A DNA stretch of 64,000 nucleotides, taken from Devosia oryzisoli. Lineage in GTDB: Bacteria; Pseudomonadota; Alphaproteobacteria; Rhizobiales; Devosiaceae. Below are positions 43,236 to 51,917 of this stretch, one piece after another (the stretch's first letter is position 1; each line of letters begins with the position of its first letter). The notes beneath the pieces were generated by a model that worked only from the letters and a program-made list of their open reading frames with translations, did not search any database and was not told where the DNA came from. The translations under genes and the position numbers were made by a program. Location of the stretch: the NCBI RefSeq assembly GCF_014837245.1, contig NZ_JACYFU010000002.1:961089-1025088 (forward strand), given 5' to 3'.

Positions 43236-43838
43236 TTAAGCATGTCGTGGGACCTCAGACTGGGAAGTGATTGCGGAGGGTTCCCGAGCGGCCTTGCTGA
43301 ACAGGAAAGCTGCGAACAACCACATCGCAACGAAGAGGCCATTGATTGCGAGCAGCTCTAATGGGCCGCTGTCCGGGTAGCCCAGCTGAAGAAAAAGGGC
43401 GATGATCGTGATCAGCATTTGGACTGCAGCCACTCCAGTCAGCGTCCTGGCCATGCCGTCAGCAGAGAGCCGGACAGAGAATCCGCCTACTAAGCCCGCA
43501 GCGACCACTGCGAAATAAAGAGCATTGGCGGCATCGGATTCACTCCCGATGATGCCGACGCTTGCTGTGCTGAAGACCAGGAAGCTGGCCCCAGCCAGTG
43601 CAACTGCCATCCCGGCGTGGTAAGACCAACTCGCTACTTGGCGGGTGGCGGCATCGTAGATCAGAACCGGCAGGAAGATCAGCACCGCCACGAACAGGAG
43701 ATCAACCAAGCTCCAGTCTAGGTCACCCGTGGTAACCTTCAGGGCGACTGGGATCAGGTAAATGCCTACCGCTCCCGCCCATAGCGCAGCTCGCCATTGA
43801 CCCCTCCGCTTGAGGTCGTATCCTTGGTGTTCAATCAT
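43236..43838 (-). CDS. Small multi-pass membrane protein, unknown function
   Basis: A 200-residue protein with about five to six hydrophobic segments (for example LWAGAVGIYLIPVAL, LLFVAVLIFLPVLIY, ALYFAVVAAGLVGGFSV, MLITIIALFLQLGY, INGLFVAMWLFAAFLF). No family motif is recognised. It diverges from a membrane-anchored winged-helix regulator across 95 bp; the regulator may control it. Both lie between two right-end-like blocks. Confidence 0.65.
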   Translation of the reverse strand: MIEHQGYDLKRRGQWRAALWAGAVGIYLIPVALKVTTGDLDWSLVDLLFVAVLIFLPVLIYDAATRQVASWSYHAGMAVALAGASFLVFSTASVGIIGSESDAANALYFAVVAAGLVGGFSVRLSADGMARTLTGVAAVQMLITIIALFLQLGYPDSGPLELLAINGLFVAMWLFAAFLFSKAAREPSAITSQSEVPRHA

Positions 43839-43933
43839 GTGAAGATCTCCGAAGCTCAGGAGCCTGCGACCATGCCGACAGCCGGTCTGATTGACATGAG
43901 CGACCTATGAGCCAGCGATGAGGTTTCCCTGAA

Positions 43934-45055
43934 ATGAGTGCAGAGCTGTACGATTTCGGTGGCTTCCACCTCGATGTCACGAACCGCCGACTGGAAAGGC
44001 AGGGTACCGTTGTCGAACTCAACTCCCGCTATCTCGACGTTCTGATCCTGCTTGTGCAGCAACGGGGAAGCCTTGTGCCAAAGCAGCGCTTCATCGATGG
44101 TGCCTGGAGCGGGGTTCCTGTTACCGATGAGGCGCTCACCCAAGCGATCCGCACCATCCGGAAACACCTCGGCGACGATGCAACCAGACCCACGTTCATC
44201 GAAACCATTCCCAAGCACGGTTATCGCTTCATCGCTCAGGTCGAGGTCAAAGCAGCGGGTGCGGCTGAAGCGTCATCGGAACGCGATCGCCGCGACTCTC
44301 AACCTGGCCCCTACCTACGACTGTGGCAGGCGGGAACGCTGGGCGGCACCGCTGCCGGGGTTCTTGGTGGCTTGATCTATGGTCTCGCCGAAGCATCGGG
44401 TCCGATCACCGGCGGTGCGGCGGGCATTTCCGTGGTGCTGGTATATGTCTGCATGACGACGGTGATCGCATTCCTGGGCGCAGCCGGTGTCGCCTTTGGC
44501 ATTGTGACAGCGTTGCGAGTACAACCAGGGCGTCCACTGATGATGGTTCTGGGGGGAGCAGCAGGTGGGTTGGTCATCGGTGCCGTGGTGAAGCTTATCG
44601 GCATCGACGCCTTCCTCCTTCTGTTCGGCACAGCACCGCAGGACATGACCGGCGCTTTCGAGGGGCTGTTGCTTGGTGCCGCCATAGGCCTGGCTGCTGC
44701 CGTTTCGTTTGGCCCAGGCAACCTCCCGGTCAGGCGGGCGGCCCTTTTCGGATGCACAACTGCGGGGGTGGCCGGCGCGCTTATCCCCATGGTGGGAGGC
44801 CACATGCTCGGGGGTAGCCTCGAGCTCCTGACGCTCAGTTTTCCCAACTCACGGCTTCAGTTTGGTGAAATCGGACTGTTGTTTGGTGAGAGCGGTCTAG
44901 GGCCGGTCAGCCGGGTGGTCACGGGAGCGCTGGAAGGTATCTTGTTCGGCGGCAGCACGGTCGCAGCGATGTCATTGGCACGTGAGCGCGTTGACCCGAA
45001 GCCAAAGCATCGCTCCACATCCACTGATCTGAGCGCAACTCGCCACAGCTCCTAA
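43934..45055 (+). CDS. Membrane-bound winged-helix regulator (ToxR/CadC-like layout)
   Basis: A 373-residue protein. The N-terminal 105 residues are an OmpR-type winged-helix domain (YDFGGFHLDVTNRRLERQG..., EALTQAIRTIRKHLGDD, IETIPKHGYRFIA). The remainder has about six to eight Gly/Ala-rich hydrophobic segments instead of a periplasmic sensor domain. A DNA-binding domain fused to a multi-pass membrane part suggests signal sensing in the membrane. It diverges from the membrane protein at 43236-43838, its likely target. Confidence 0.8.
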   Translation: MSAELYDFGGFHLDVTNRRLERQGTVVELNSRYLDVLILLVQQRGSLVPKQRFIDGAWSGVPVTDEALTQAIRTIRKHLGDDATRPTFIETIPKHGYRFIAQVEVKAAGAAEASSERDRRDSQPGPYLRLWQAGTLGGTAAGVLGGLIYGLAEASGPITGGAAGISVVLVYVCMTTVIAFLGAAGVAFGIVTALRVQPGRPLMMVLGGAAGGLVIGAVVKLIGIDAFLLLFGTAPQDMTGAFEGLLLGAAIGLAAAVSFGPGNLPVRRAALFGCTTAGVAGALIPMVGGHMLGGSLELLTLSFPNSRLQFGEIGLLFGESGLGPVSRVVTGALEGILFGGSTVAAMSLARERVDPKPKHRSTSTDLSATRHSS

Positions 45056-45533
45056 AGCGCACCCAGGCTGAACTGTCCTGAGCGCCGCGAAGGGACCGCG
45101 CTATCACCTATGTTCAGCTATACAGATCGATATCATTATGGGGTTAATGCTGGCCGCAACGGTCTGGCCCATGCTTTCTACTGGGATGGGCGCCATGGAG
45201 GGAGCAAGCTTCGTTGGCCCGACAATCGCGTGCAAATCGACTCGGGTTTCCTTGGGATCGACTCACGACTCTTTGGAATCGACTCAGGGTCGATTTGGCC
45301 CGACAACAGCCAACAGCCGTGCAGACCTTTACATGGCCGAGCGGAAGCCGGACCCAGATACGCTCTTTTGGAATCAACTACCGCATCAACGATGATGCTG
45401 CTCAACGTAAGTATCTTGAGGGGTATGCCGCTTGTTTCGACAACGCCCACACGGGCAACCGGTTCTGCTTTAGCGGCGAATGACTAATCCCCACCCTAAG
45501 AGCTTGGAGAGCCAATCGAGCCGAAACAGAAAT
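45056..45533. other. Non-coding stretch with degenerate transposon ends
   Basis: No gene is supported between the winged-helix regulator and the right end. The stretch holds the repeat block at 45214-45305 and possibly further decayed repeat copies (near 45366-45380). Short open frames here run through the repeats and look accidental. Confidence 0.6.
45214..45305. repeat. Second internal right-end-like block, diverged
   Basis: TTGGCCCGACA occurs twice (45214-45224 and 45295-45305). Between them are three repeats (45238-45255, 45259-45276, 45280-45298) in the right-end orientation, with CGACTC where the true end has CGACCC. It resembles the end of a related but diverged element. The flank after 45305 is ACAGC, not ACCAC. 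Confidence 0.72.
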
Positions 45534-45581
45534 CGACCCAAGAATCTTTGGAATCGACCCACACACGATTTGGCCCGACAA
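45534..45581. repeat. Transposon right end: two TnsB-site-like repeats and ACA terminus
   Basis: Two 19-bp repeats at 45534-45552 and 45556-45574 are inverted relative to those at the left end. The terminus TTGGCCCGACA ends at 45581. Read from outside it matches the left terminus with a one-base shift. This end faces the 3' end of tRNA-Arg. Confidence 0.88.
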
Positions 45582-45586
45582 CCACC
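45582..45586. repeat. Right copy of 5-bp target-site duplication (ACCAC)
   Basis: ACCAC immediately follows the ACA terminus and matches 11071-11075 exactly. Confidence 0.9.
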
Positions 45587-45595
45587 GGGAGAATT

Positions 45596-45672
<77 letters not shown>

Positions 45673-45951
45673 GGCCGGCCGGACGCGAGGCCCGGGAAAC
45701 GGCGCGACCCTAGTCGAACATGCCGATTTTCGCAACCGGTGAAATCGGGTCCCGTAGCGGCTTTCTGAAGATTTGCAGTCTCCCTTCTTCAAGCCTGCCC
45801 ACCCCAAGCCATACTCCTCCGTTGCTTTCTTGCCCGTGGCAGGTCAACCCTCGGCATCAGCCGGTGCGCCACTCACAGCTGCTGCCACTGCATGACCTTG
45901 GCGCAGATCAAGATGCGGCGTGGGGAGATTGAGGGAGTTGGAGAAAATCGC

Positions 45952-46554
45952 ATGGAGACGATAGACGGACCGGACGGACGGCCCCGGTGCCGTTGGTGCG
46001 CCGGCGCCCCGGAGTTCGTGCCATACCATGACCGGGAGTGGGGTTTCCCGGTCGGCGACGACACACGTCTTTTCGAAAAGATTTGCCTCGAAGGTTTTCA
46101 GTCGGGTCTCAGCTGGCGGACCATTCTCAATAAGCGCCCCGCCTTTCGCGAGGCGTTTGTGGGTTTCGATATCCCCGCCGTTGCGGCGTTCACCGGCGGC
46201 GACGTGGAGCGGCTTATGGGCAACGCCGGCATTGTGCGGCACCGGGGCAAGATCGAAGCGGCGATCAACAATGCGGGGCGGGCCCTGGAGTTGATCGAGG
46301 AGGCCGGCTCCATTGCCGCCTTCGTCTGGCGCTATGAGGCCAAAGCCCCGGCGCCGCCACAAAGCCAGACCACGTCGCCGGAATCTGTCGCGCTCTCCAA
46401 GGCACTCAAGAAGCGGGGGTGGAGGTTCGTCGGGCCCACCACCTGCTTTGCCTTCATGCAGGCCATGGGCCTCGTCAATGATCACGTCGAGGGCTGCATA
46501 AGCCGCAGCGCGGCCGTCGAAGCCCGGGCGCGTTTTGCAGTGCCCGGGCGGTAA
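45952..46554 (+). CDS. tag: DNA-3-methyladenine glycosylase I
   Basis: A 200-residue base-excision repair enzyme that removes 3-methyladenine. Zinc-ligand positions are visible in CRWC near residue 13, YHDREWG near 25 and NDHVEGC near 182; the core LFEKICLEGFQSGLSWRTILNKR is characteristic of Tag. ATG 45952 has a GGAG ribosome site. It converges with frcA, the stops being two bases apart. Confidence 0.95.
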   Translation: METIDGPDGRPRCRWCAGAPEFVPYHDREWGFPVGDDTRLFEKICLEGFQSGLSWRTILNKRPAFREAFVGFDIPAVAAFTGGDVERLMGNAGIVRHRGKIEAAINNAGRALELIEEAGSIAAFVWRYEAKAPAPPQSQTTSPESVALSKALKKRGWRFVGPTTCFAFMQAMGLVNDHVEGCISRSAAVEARARFAVPGR

Positions 46555-46556
46555 GC

Positions 46557-47333
46557 CTAGGCCGCGATCGGCGGTGCGGGTGGTGCCTTGGCTCCTGTCA
46601 TGAAGGCGACGGCGTCGCTCATGGTAAAGTCCTTGGGGTCGATGACGCAGAGGCGTCGTCCCAGGCGGTGCACATGGATACGGTCTGCCACTTCGAAGAC
46701 GTGCGGCATGTTGTGACTGATGAGAATGATTGGGATGCCGCGCGCCCGTACGTCCTGGATAAGATCGAGCACGCGACGCGATTCCTTGACGCCGAGGGCG
46801 GCCGTCGGCTCATCGAGGATGATGACCTTGGAGCCGAAGGCAGCGGCACGCGCCACCGCCACGCCCTGACGCTGCCCACCGGAGAGCGTCTCCACCGCCT
46901 GGTTGATGTTCTGGATGGTCATCAGCCCGAGGTCGGACAGCTTCTGGCGCGCAATGCGCTCCATGGCCGGCCGGTCGAGCTGCCGCAGCACCTTGCCCAT
47001 GAAGCCGGTTTTCCGGATTTCGCGGCCCATGAACATGTTGTCGGCGATGGAGAGCGCCGGAGACATGGCGAGCGTCTGGTAGACAGTTTCCACCCCGGCG
47101 TGGCGCGCCTCGATAGGCGAAGCGAAGTGGATCTTCTGCCCTTCAAGGTAGATGTCCCCGCTGTCGGGCTGGATGGCCCCGGAAAGAGCCTTGATCAGCG
47201 AAGACTTGCCGGCACCGTTGTCGCCGATCACGGCGAGGATTTCGCCGGGCATCAGGTCGAAGTCGCAATTGTCGAGGGCCGTGACGCGGCCATAGCGCTT
47301 GTTGAGATTGCGTGCGTAAAGAACCGGTTCCAT
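46557..47333 (-). CDS. frcA: Sugar ABC transporter ATP-binding protein, FrcA-like
   Basis: A 258-residue ATPase with a single ABC domain: Walker A GDNGAGKS, signature LSGGQRQGVAVARA and Walker B VIILDEPTAALG. Most CUT2-class importers (ribose type) have a double ATPase; a single-domain one of this size together with this permease and binding protein fits the rhizobial fructose system FrcBCA. Its ATG shares one base with the permease stop (TGATG). Confidence 0.85.
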   Translation of the reverse strand: MEPVLYARNLNKRYGRVTALDNCDFDLMPGEILAVIGDNGAGKSSLIKALSGAIQPDSGDIYLEGQKIHFASPIEARHAGVETVYQTLAMSPALSIADNMFMGREIRKTGFMGKVLRQLDRPAMERIARQKLSDLGLMTIQNINQAVETLSGGQRQGVAVARAAAFGSKVIILDEPTAALGVKESRRVLDLIQDVRARGIPIILISHNMPHVFEVADRIHVHRLGRRLCVIDPKDFTMSDAVAFMTGAKAPPAPPIAA

Positions 47334-48391
47334 CAGGCAGAGACCTTTCTGATCCACTGGTCGACCGCGACAGCGGCGATGATGAGAACGCCGATGAGGA
47401 GGTAGGTCCACTGCGCGTCGGCGCCGAGCAGCCTCAGGCCAAGCGAGAAGACGCCGACGATCAGGGCGCCGAAGAGCATGCCCAATACCGAGCCGCGTCC
47501 GCCAAAGAGGGAGATGCCACCGATCACCACAGCGGTGATGGATTCGATGTTCGCGGTCTGGCCTGACGTGGGGGAGACCGAGCCGATACGGCCGATGAGA
47601 ACCCAGCCGGCAAAGGCGCAGATCAGGCCCGAGAGCATGTAGACCGAGATCAGCACCTTACGGGTGTTGACCCCGGCGAGTTGAGCCGCCTCCGCGTCGT
47701 CACCCACGGCATACACATGTCGTCCCCAGGCCGTGTGGCGCAGCACGTAGGCAAGGATCAGCACGATGCCGATGAAGGCGATGACGCCATAGGTAAAGAC
47801 GGCGCCACCGACCGAGAAGGACTGGCCGAAGAGTTGCAGGATCGGCGCCTGCGTCTCGATTTCCTGTGCGCGGATGGTTTCATTGCCCGAATAGAGGAAG
47901 TTGGCGGCGAGCGCGATTTGCCAGGTGCCGAGCGTCACGATGAAGGGCGGCAGCTTGACGCGCGCCACGAGCCAGCCGTTGACGAAGCCGATGAAGGTGC
48001 CCAGCGCCAGCCCGCAGGCGATCGCGACAAAGGGCGGCAAGCCGAGACGGAAGGTGAACTGGCCCATCACCACGGAGCTGAGCACCATGATGGCGCCGAC
48101 CGAGAGGTCGATACCGGCCGTGAGGATCACCAGCGATTGCGCGGCGCCGACGATACCGACGATCGCCACCTGCTGCAGGATAAGCGTGAGGGCGAAGGAG
48201 GAAAAGAACTTGCCGCCCAGCAGCGCTCCGAAGACGAGAATGGAGATCACCAGCACGATCAGCGGCACGAGCGCGGGGTTGCTGTGCAGGGCGTGCTGCA
48301 GGCGCGAGAGCAGCGTCACCTCATGGGCGAAACTGGCGACGGTCTCGGCGCGCCCGGCCAGACCCGGTTCGGCCTCCGACGAATTGGTCAT
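47333..48391 (-). CDS. frcC: Sugar ABC transporter permease, FrcC-like (CUT2 class)
   Basis: A 352-residue permease with about ten hydrophobic segments and the conserved LTAGIDLSVGAIMVLSSV and GGISLFGGRGSVLGMLFGA segments of ribose/fructose-type permeases. The ATG at 48391 follows a GGAGGAA ribosome site. It is the middle gene of the binding protein-permease-ATPase operon. Confidence 0.9.
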   Translation of the reverse strand: MTNSSEAEPGLAGRAETVASFAHEVTLLSRLQHALHSNPALVPLIVLVISILVFGALLGGKFFSSFALTLILQQVAIVGIVGAAQSLVILTAGIDLSVGAIMVLSSVVMGQFTFRLGLPPFVAIACGLALGTFIGFVNGWLVARVKLPPFIVTLGTWQIALAANFLYSGNETIRAQEIETQAPILQLFGQSFSVGGAVFTYGVIAFIGIVLILAYVLRHTAWGRHVYAVGDDAEAAQLAGVNTRKVLISVYMLSGLICAFAGWVLIGRIGSVSPTSGQTANIESITAVVIGGISLFGGRGSVLGMLFGALIVGVFSLGLRLLGADAQWTYLLIGVLIIAAVAVDQWIRKVSA

Positions 48392-48466
48392 GGGTTCCTC
48401 CTGCCCCTCAATGCACGTTCGGTGCGGAGCGAACGCGCCGCTCCGCACCGGATCAATAGGAGCCGA

Positions 48467-49486
48467 TCAGCCCCAGCAGAGGTCGGCGCCTTCGGTCGTG
48501 TCGATGCTCTCGACGCCGTCCACCGGCTCGTCGGTCACCAGCTTCACCCCGGTGTCGAAGAAGTCCTTGCCTTCGGTGGGCGTGGGCTTGGTGCCGTCAT
48601 CGGCCCATTGCTTGATCGCCTCCACCCCGAGCGCCGCCATCTGCAGCGGATATTGCTGCGAAGTTGCACCGATGACGCCGTCCTTGACGTTCGCGACACC
48701 CGGGCAACCGCCATCGATCGAGACGATGGTCACGTCATTTTCGCGCCCGATGGACTTGAGAGCTTGATAGGCTCCGGCCGCCGAGGGTTCGTTGATGGTA
48801 TAGACGACGTTGATGGACGGATCCTTGGCGAGCAGGTTTTCCATCGCCTTGCGCCCGCCTTCCTCGTTGCCGGCGGTGACGTCGTGGCCGACGATGCGCG
48901 GATCGGTCTCATCCCCCCACTTGTTCGGGTCGGCCACGTCAATGCCGAAGCCGGTCAGGAACCCCTGGTCGCGCAACACGTCCACGCTGGGCTGGCTGAC
49001 AGCAAGATCGAGCATGGCGATCTTGGCATTCTCGGCCTCGGCGCCCAGCTTGCCGGCGGCCCATTTGCCGATCAGCTCACCGGCAAGGAAATTGTCGGTC
49101 GCGAAGGTGGCATCGGCAGCATCGATCGGGTTGAGCGGCGTATCGAGCGCGATGACGAGCAGGCCTGCATCGCGCGCCTTCTGTACCGACTGGACGATGG
49201 CCGAAGTATCTGAGGCGGTGATCAGGATACCCTTGGCGCCGTCGGCAATGCAGGTCTCGATGGCGGCAACCTGGGTTTCGTGGTCGCCGTCGATCTTGCC
49301 GGCGTAGGACTTGAGATTGACGCCCAGTTCCTTGGCCTTGGCCTCGGCGCCTTCCTTCATTTTGACGAAGAAGGGATTCGTGTCGGTCTTGGTGATGAGG
49401 CAGGCAGTCACGGCATCTTGCGCAAAAGTCCCCGTGGACATGGCGGCAAGGCAAAAGGCTGTGCCCAGAAGCAGCTTGTTCAACAT
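48467..49486 (-). CDS. frcB: Sugar-binding periplasmic protein, FrcB-like
   Basis: A 339-residue periplasmic binding protein with a cleavable signal peptide ([19 protein letters not shown]) and the two-lobed family-4 (ribose-binding-like) fold: [22 protein letters not shown] near the start, [10 protein letters not shown] in the middle and SIDGGCPG later. AGGGAGAG precedes the ATG. It is the first gene of the operon and diverges from a ROK regulator. Fructose is the likely substrate by family resemblance. Confidence 0.88.
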   Translation of the reverse strand: MLNKLLLGTAFCLAAMSTGTFAQDAVTACLITKTDTNPFFVKMKEGAEAKAKELGVNLKSYAGKIDGDHETQVAAIETCIADGAKGILITASDTSAIVQSVQKARDAGLLVIALDTPLNPIDAADATFATDNFLAGELIGKWAAGKLGAEAENAKIAMLDLAVSQPSVDVLRDQGFLTGFGIDVADPNKWGDETDPRIVGHDVTAGNEEGGRKAMENLLAKDPSINVVYTINEPSAAGAYQALKSIGRENDVTIVSIDGGCPGVANVKDGVIGATSQQYPLQMAALGVEAIKQWADDGTKPTPTEGKDFFDTGVKLVTDEPVDGVESIDTTEGADLCWG

Positions 49487-49590
49487 CTCTCTCCCTGATG
49501 TGGCCCGATCCGGACGGGGCTCCTCCCCCGCAGCCGGACCGACTGGTCGTGTTCGACGAGGGTATGGTGGCGGCTTACGGTTGCGGCGTC

Positions 49591-49620
49591 AATATATAAA
49601 TCTATTTTATTTATTTATTC
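49591..49620. promoter_or_regulatory. AT-rich site in the frc/ROK divergent region, candidate operator and promoter
   Basis: A 30-bp stretch of almost pure A and T (AATATATAAATCTATTTTAT followed by TTATTTATTC) in an otherwise GC-rich region lies between frcB and the ROK gene. ROK-family regulators bind AT-rich palindromic sites, so this is a likely control site for both genes. Confidence 0.5.
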
Positions 49621-49657
49621 CTGTCCTGACGGCTTCCGCCGCTCATCGTGTCTGACT

Positions 49658-50866
49658 ATGGTGCGCGCCATGGGTACACCGATCATCCGATCGCTCAGTG
49701 GGGGCGTGAACCAGTCCGGGGTTCGCGACCACAACGAGCGTCTGCTCTTGACCTTGCTGCAACGCAACGGCCCCACAGCAGGGAGCGATCTGGCGCGCCT
49801 GGCGAACCTGTCCCCACAGACGGTGTCGATCATTCTGCGCGAGATGGAGGCGGAAGGCCTTCTGGCGCGCGGGGCACCGGTCAAGGGCAAGGTGGGCAAG
49901 CCCTCCGTGCCCATGCACCTGGCGCCCGGTGGCGTCCTTTCGCTCGGCGCCAAGATCGGGCGGCGCAGCGTCGTTCTCGTGCTGACCGATTTTTGCGGCA
50001 CGGTGCGCCAGCAGCGGCAGATGACCTATGCCTACCCCCTGCCCGGCCCGATTTTCGCGTTTCTCCGCAAGGGGCTCAACGAGATGCTGGCGCAGTGTAG
50101 CGCCGAGGAGCGGGGGCGCATCTGCGGGCTGGGCATCGCCACCCCGTTCGAGCTGTGGAAATGGAGCGACCTCGTCGGCGCCCCGGCGGAGCAGTTCGTA
50201 GCGTGGCGCGACGTGGACTTTGCGGCCACTATCGGGGCCTTCTCCGACCTGCCCGTCAGCGTCGTCAACGATGCCACGGCCGGCTGCCAGGCCGAGCACA
50301 TCTACGGCCGGGGCAAGGAATTCCGCGATTACGCCTATTTCTTCATCGGCGCCTTTGTCGGTGGCGGCATCGTGCTCAACCACTCTGTCTATCCGGGCCA
50401 TCGCGGGAATGCGGGTGCGCTTGGGTCCCTTCGCAGCGTCGGTCCGCAGGGAGAAAGCCAGCAGCTCATCGACACCGCCTCCATTCACCTGCTCGAAACC
50501 CGGCTTATCAATGCCGGGCTTGATCCGCAGGTACTCTGGCAGCAGCCGCAGGATTGGTCGAATCTGGGGCGGTTCGTCGATCCCTGGATCGGCCAGACGG
50601 CGCAGGAACTAGCCAAGGCCAGCCTCTCGGTCTGCGCCGTCATCGATTTCGAGGCGATCGTCATCGACGGCGCCTTCCCGGCGCCGGTCAAGCACGCGCT
50701 GGTGGAGCGGACCCGACGCTACCTCTCCAACCAGGACATGCGCGGGCTCATCGCCCCCCAGGTGGAAGCGGGTGCGGTGGGTGGCAATGCGCGCGCCATC
50801 GGCGCCGCGGCCAGTCCGCTGTTCGATCGCTATTTCCTCAACGGCAATCTGCGGCTGGCGAGCTAA
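49658..50866 (+). CDS. ROK-family transcriptional regulator (FrcR-like)
   Basis: A 402-residue protein. An N-terminal winged helix (NERLLLTLLQRNGPTAGSDLARLANLSPQTVSIILREMEAEGLL) is followed by a ROK sugar-kinase-like domain with VNDATAGCQAEHIYG and FIGAFVGGGIVLN. The zinc-binding Cys cluster seen in ROK kinases is absent, as expected for a regulator. It is divergent from the FrcBCA operon and probably its repressor. ATG 49658 is used; ATG 49670 is possible. Confidence 0.88.
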   Translation: MVRAMGTPIIRSLSGGVNQSGVRDHNERLLLTLLQRNGPTAGSDLARLANLSPQTVSIILREMEAEGLLARGAPVKGKVGKPSVPMHLAPGGVLSLGAKIGRRSVVLVLTDFCGTVRQQRQMTYAYPLPGPIFAFLRKGLNEMLAQCSAEERGRICGLGIATPFELWKWSDLVGAPAEQFVAWRDVDFAATIGAFSDLPVSVVNDATAGCQAEHIYGRGKEFRDYAYFFIGAFVGGGIVLNHSVYPGHRGNAGALGSLRSVGPQGESQQLIDTASIHLLETRLINAGLDPQVLWQQPQDWSNLGRFVDPWIGQTAQELAKASLSVCAVIDFEAIVIDGAFPAPVKHALVERTRRYLSNQDMRGLIAPQVEAGAVGGNARAIGAAASPLFDRYFLNGNLRLAS

Positions 50867-50881
50867 CGCCCGCTAGGCGCC

Positions 50882-51127
50882 CTAGTGGTCGATCTGATCT
50901 TCGTCGACCCGGCGCTTATGATGTTCGCCCTCCTGATGAGCGCCGCGCTTGATCGAGCGGTCGCCGGTGGAGTTGTCGTACATCTTGCGCGGTGGTGTGG
51001 TGTGTTCCCGCGCTTCGGTGATCGACTCCTCGTGCGGATCGACCGGCGCGCCTTTGGTCTCGACGCGCTTCTGCAAGATCGCCTGCTGCTGTTCGTGGGT
51101 ACGCGGACCCTGACGGTGCTGGGCCAT
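50882..51127 (-). CDS. Small hydrophilic protein, unknown function
   Basis: An 81-residue, highly charged, His/Gln/Arg-rich protein with no hydrophobic segment and no recognised family. ATG 51127 is preferred because GGAGAG lies five bases upstream. It converges on the ROK gene with about 15 bp between stops. Its composition suggests a disordered small stress-type protein, but this is a guess. Confidence 0.6.
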   Translation of the reverse strand: MAQHRQGPRTHEQQQAILQKRVETKGAPVDPHEESITEAREHTTPPRKMYDNSTGDRSIKRGAHQEGEHHKRRVDEDQIDH

Positions 51128-51265
51128 CGATCTCTCCATGTCTGGTGAACTTCAATGAACGATCTCGCGATCGCTCAGTTCCCGATTGTGATCGGGATGC
51201 AGAAGCGCAACCGCAGAGCAGTTGCGCCATTAGCGGGCCGGGGGGTACTGGAAAGGAAAAGGTCC

Positions 51266-51859
51266 ATGACCCAGGCCCACTCGCCCAGCCGGCTGGCTTC
51301 TGTTGATTCGAACTTCAGCGGTGCGTCCGCCAGCCCGGAAGCACCTCAGGCCTGCCAGGCCGTGGGCAACCGGCAGAGCCAGGACAACGACACCTCCTGC
51401 GCGGCCGAGACCAGTGAGCTCGATCACCTGCGGCAGGAAATCCGGGCCGAGATCAACCTCCTCAACAACAGGCTCAACGCACTGATTTCCTCGCAGGCTT
51501 TTCTGGTGATTGCCTACGGCACCTCCCTCAGCGCCGGCTATGGGGATTGGGGCGGCCTCTTCACGCTGCTCTTCCCGCCGCTCCTGGCCGTGCTTGGTTT
51601 CGTGCTGGCACTCGAGGCGCGGCCAGGCATTCTGGCGACCCATGAAGCCATCGGCCACTGGCGGCGGCGGGAAAATGCCCTCATCGAGCACTGCCCGGCC
51701 CTCCGGCCCTTCACCCTCGCCACCGACGAGGAGAGCCGGCGCCGCATGGAGTTGCGCCAGCACGCGGGCGGGCTCTTTTCCCAGCGTGCGCCGCTCATCT
51801 TCCTCATCACCTGGGTGATCTTCCTCGCGCTGCCCTTCGCGTTGCGTCTCTGGGGCTGA
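51266..51859 (+). CDS. Small membrane protein with two C-terminal-half membrane segments
   Basis: A 197-residue protein. About 55 polar residues, then a helical segment (ELDHLRQEIRAEINLLNNRLNALISSQAFLVIAYG), a long hydrophobic segment (LFTLLFPPLLAVLGFVLAL) and a final membrane segment (LIFLITWVIFLALPFAL). ATG 51266 follows AAAGGAAAAGG; an in-frame ATG at 51155 is upstream. No function is recognised. Confidence 0.65.
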   Translation: MTQAHSPSRLASVDSNFSGASASPEAPQACQAVGNRQSQDNDTSCAAETSELDHLRQEIRAEINLLNNRLNALISSQAFLVIAYGTSLSAGYGDWGGLFTLLFPPLLAVLGFVLALEARPGILATHEAIGHWRRRENALIEHCPALRPFTLATDEESRRRMELRQHAGGLFSQRAPLIFLITWVIFLALPFALRLWG

Positions 51860-51917
51860 CGGAAAGCGTTTTGTTCCTTCTTTGTTCTTGTACAGTCTCC
51901 GCGACGGAGACTGATTC

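Larger units (their letters stand above)
11076..45581. mobile_element. Tn7-like transposon inserted beside tRNA-Arg(CCG), 34,506 bp, with defence cargo
   Basis: The element starts TGTCGATACCAAATG at 11076 and ends with the inverted counterpart (read from outside, TGTCGGGCCAAATCG) at 45581. Both ends carry arrays of 18-19 bp repeats with core CCAAA-N6/7-TGGGTCG, the arrangement expected of TnsB-binding sites. The flanking ACCAC duplication fits Tn7-type transposition. Inside are tnsA, tnsB, tnsC and a long tniQ/tnsD gene. The right end lies 14 bp from the CCA terminus of an intact tRNA-Arg gene, the probable attachment site. Cargo includes a dGTPase pair, a ubiquitin-like operon, a sigma/ImmA operon, a DISARM-like operon and several unknown genes. 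The transposition genes lie in the interior, unlike in Tn7. Confidence 0.92.

Noticed and set aside
42974..43270. A 98-codon frame starting in the internal right-end block
   Set aside because: It starts inside the repeat, has no ribosome site and reads through the 3' end of the opposite membrane-protein gene.
45138..45395. Short open frames across the 45.1-45.4 kb repeats
   Set aside because: Several overlapping frames on both strands are open only because of the repeats; none has a ribosome site or a protein-like sequence.
11076..45581. CRISPR-associated transposon
   Set aside because: The element has TniQ and Tns proteins but no Cascade or Cas12k genes and no array; the long TniQ/TnsD and the tRNA position explain targeting.
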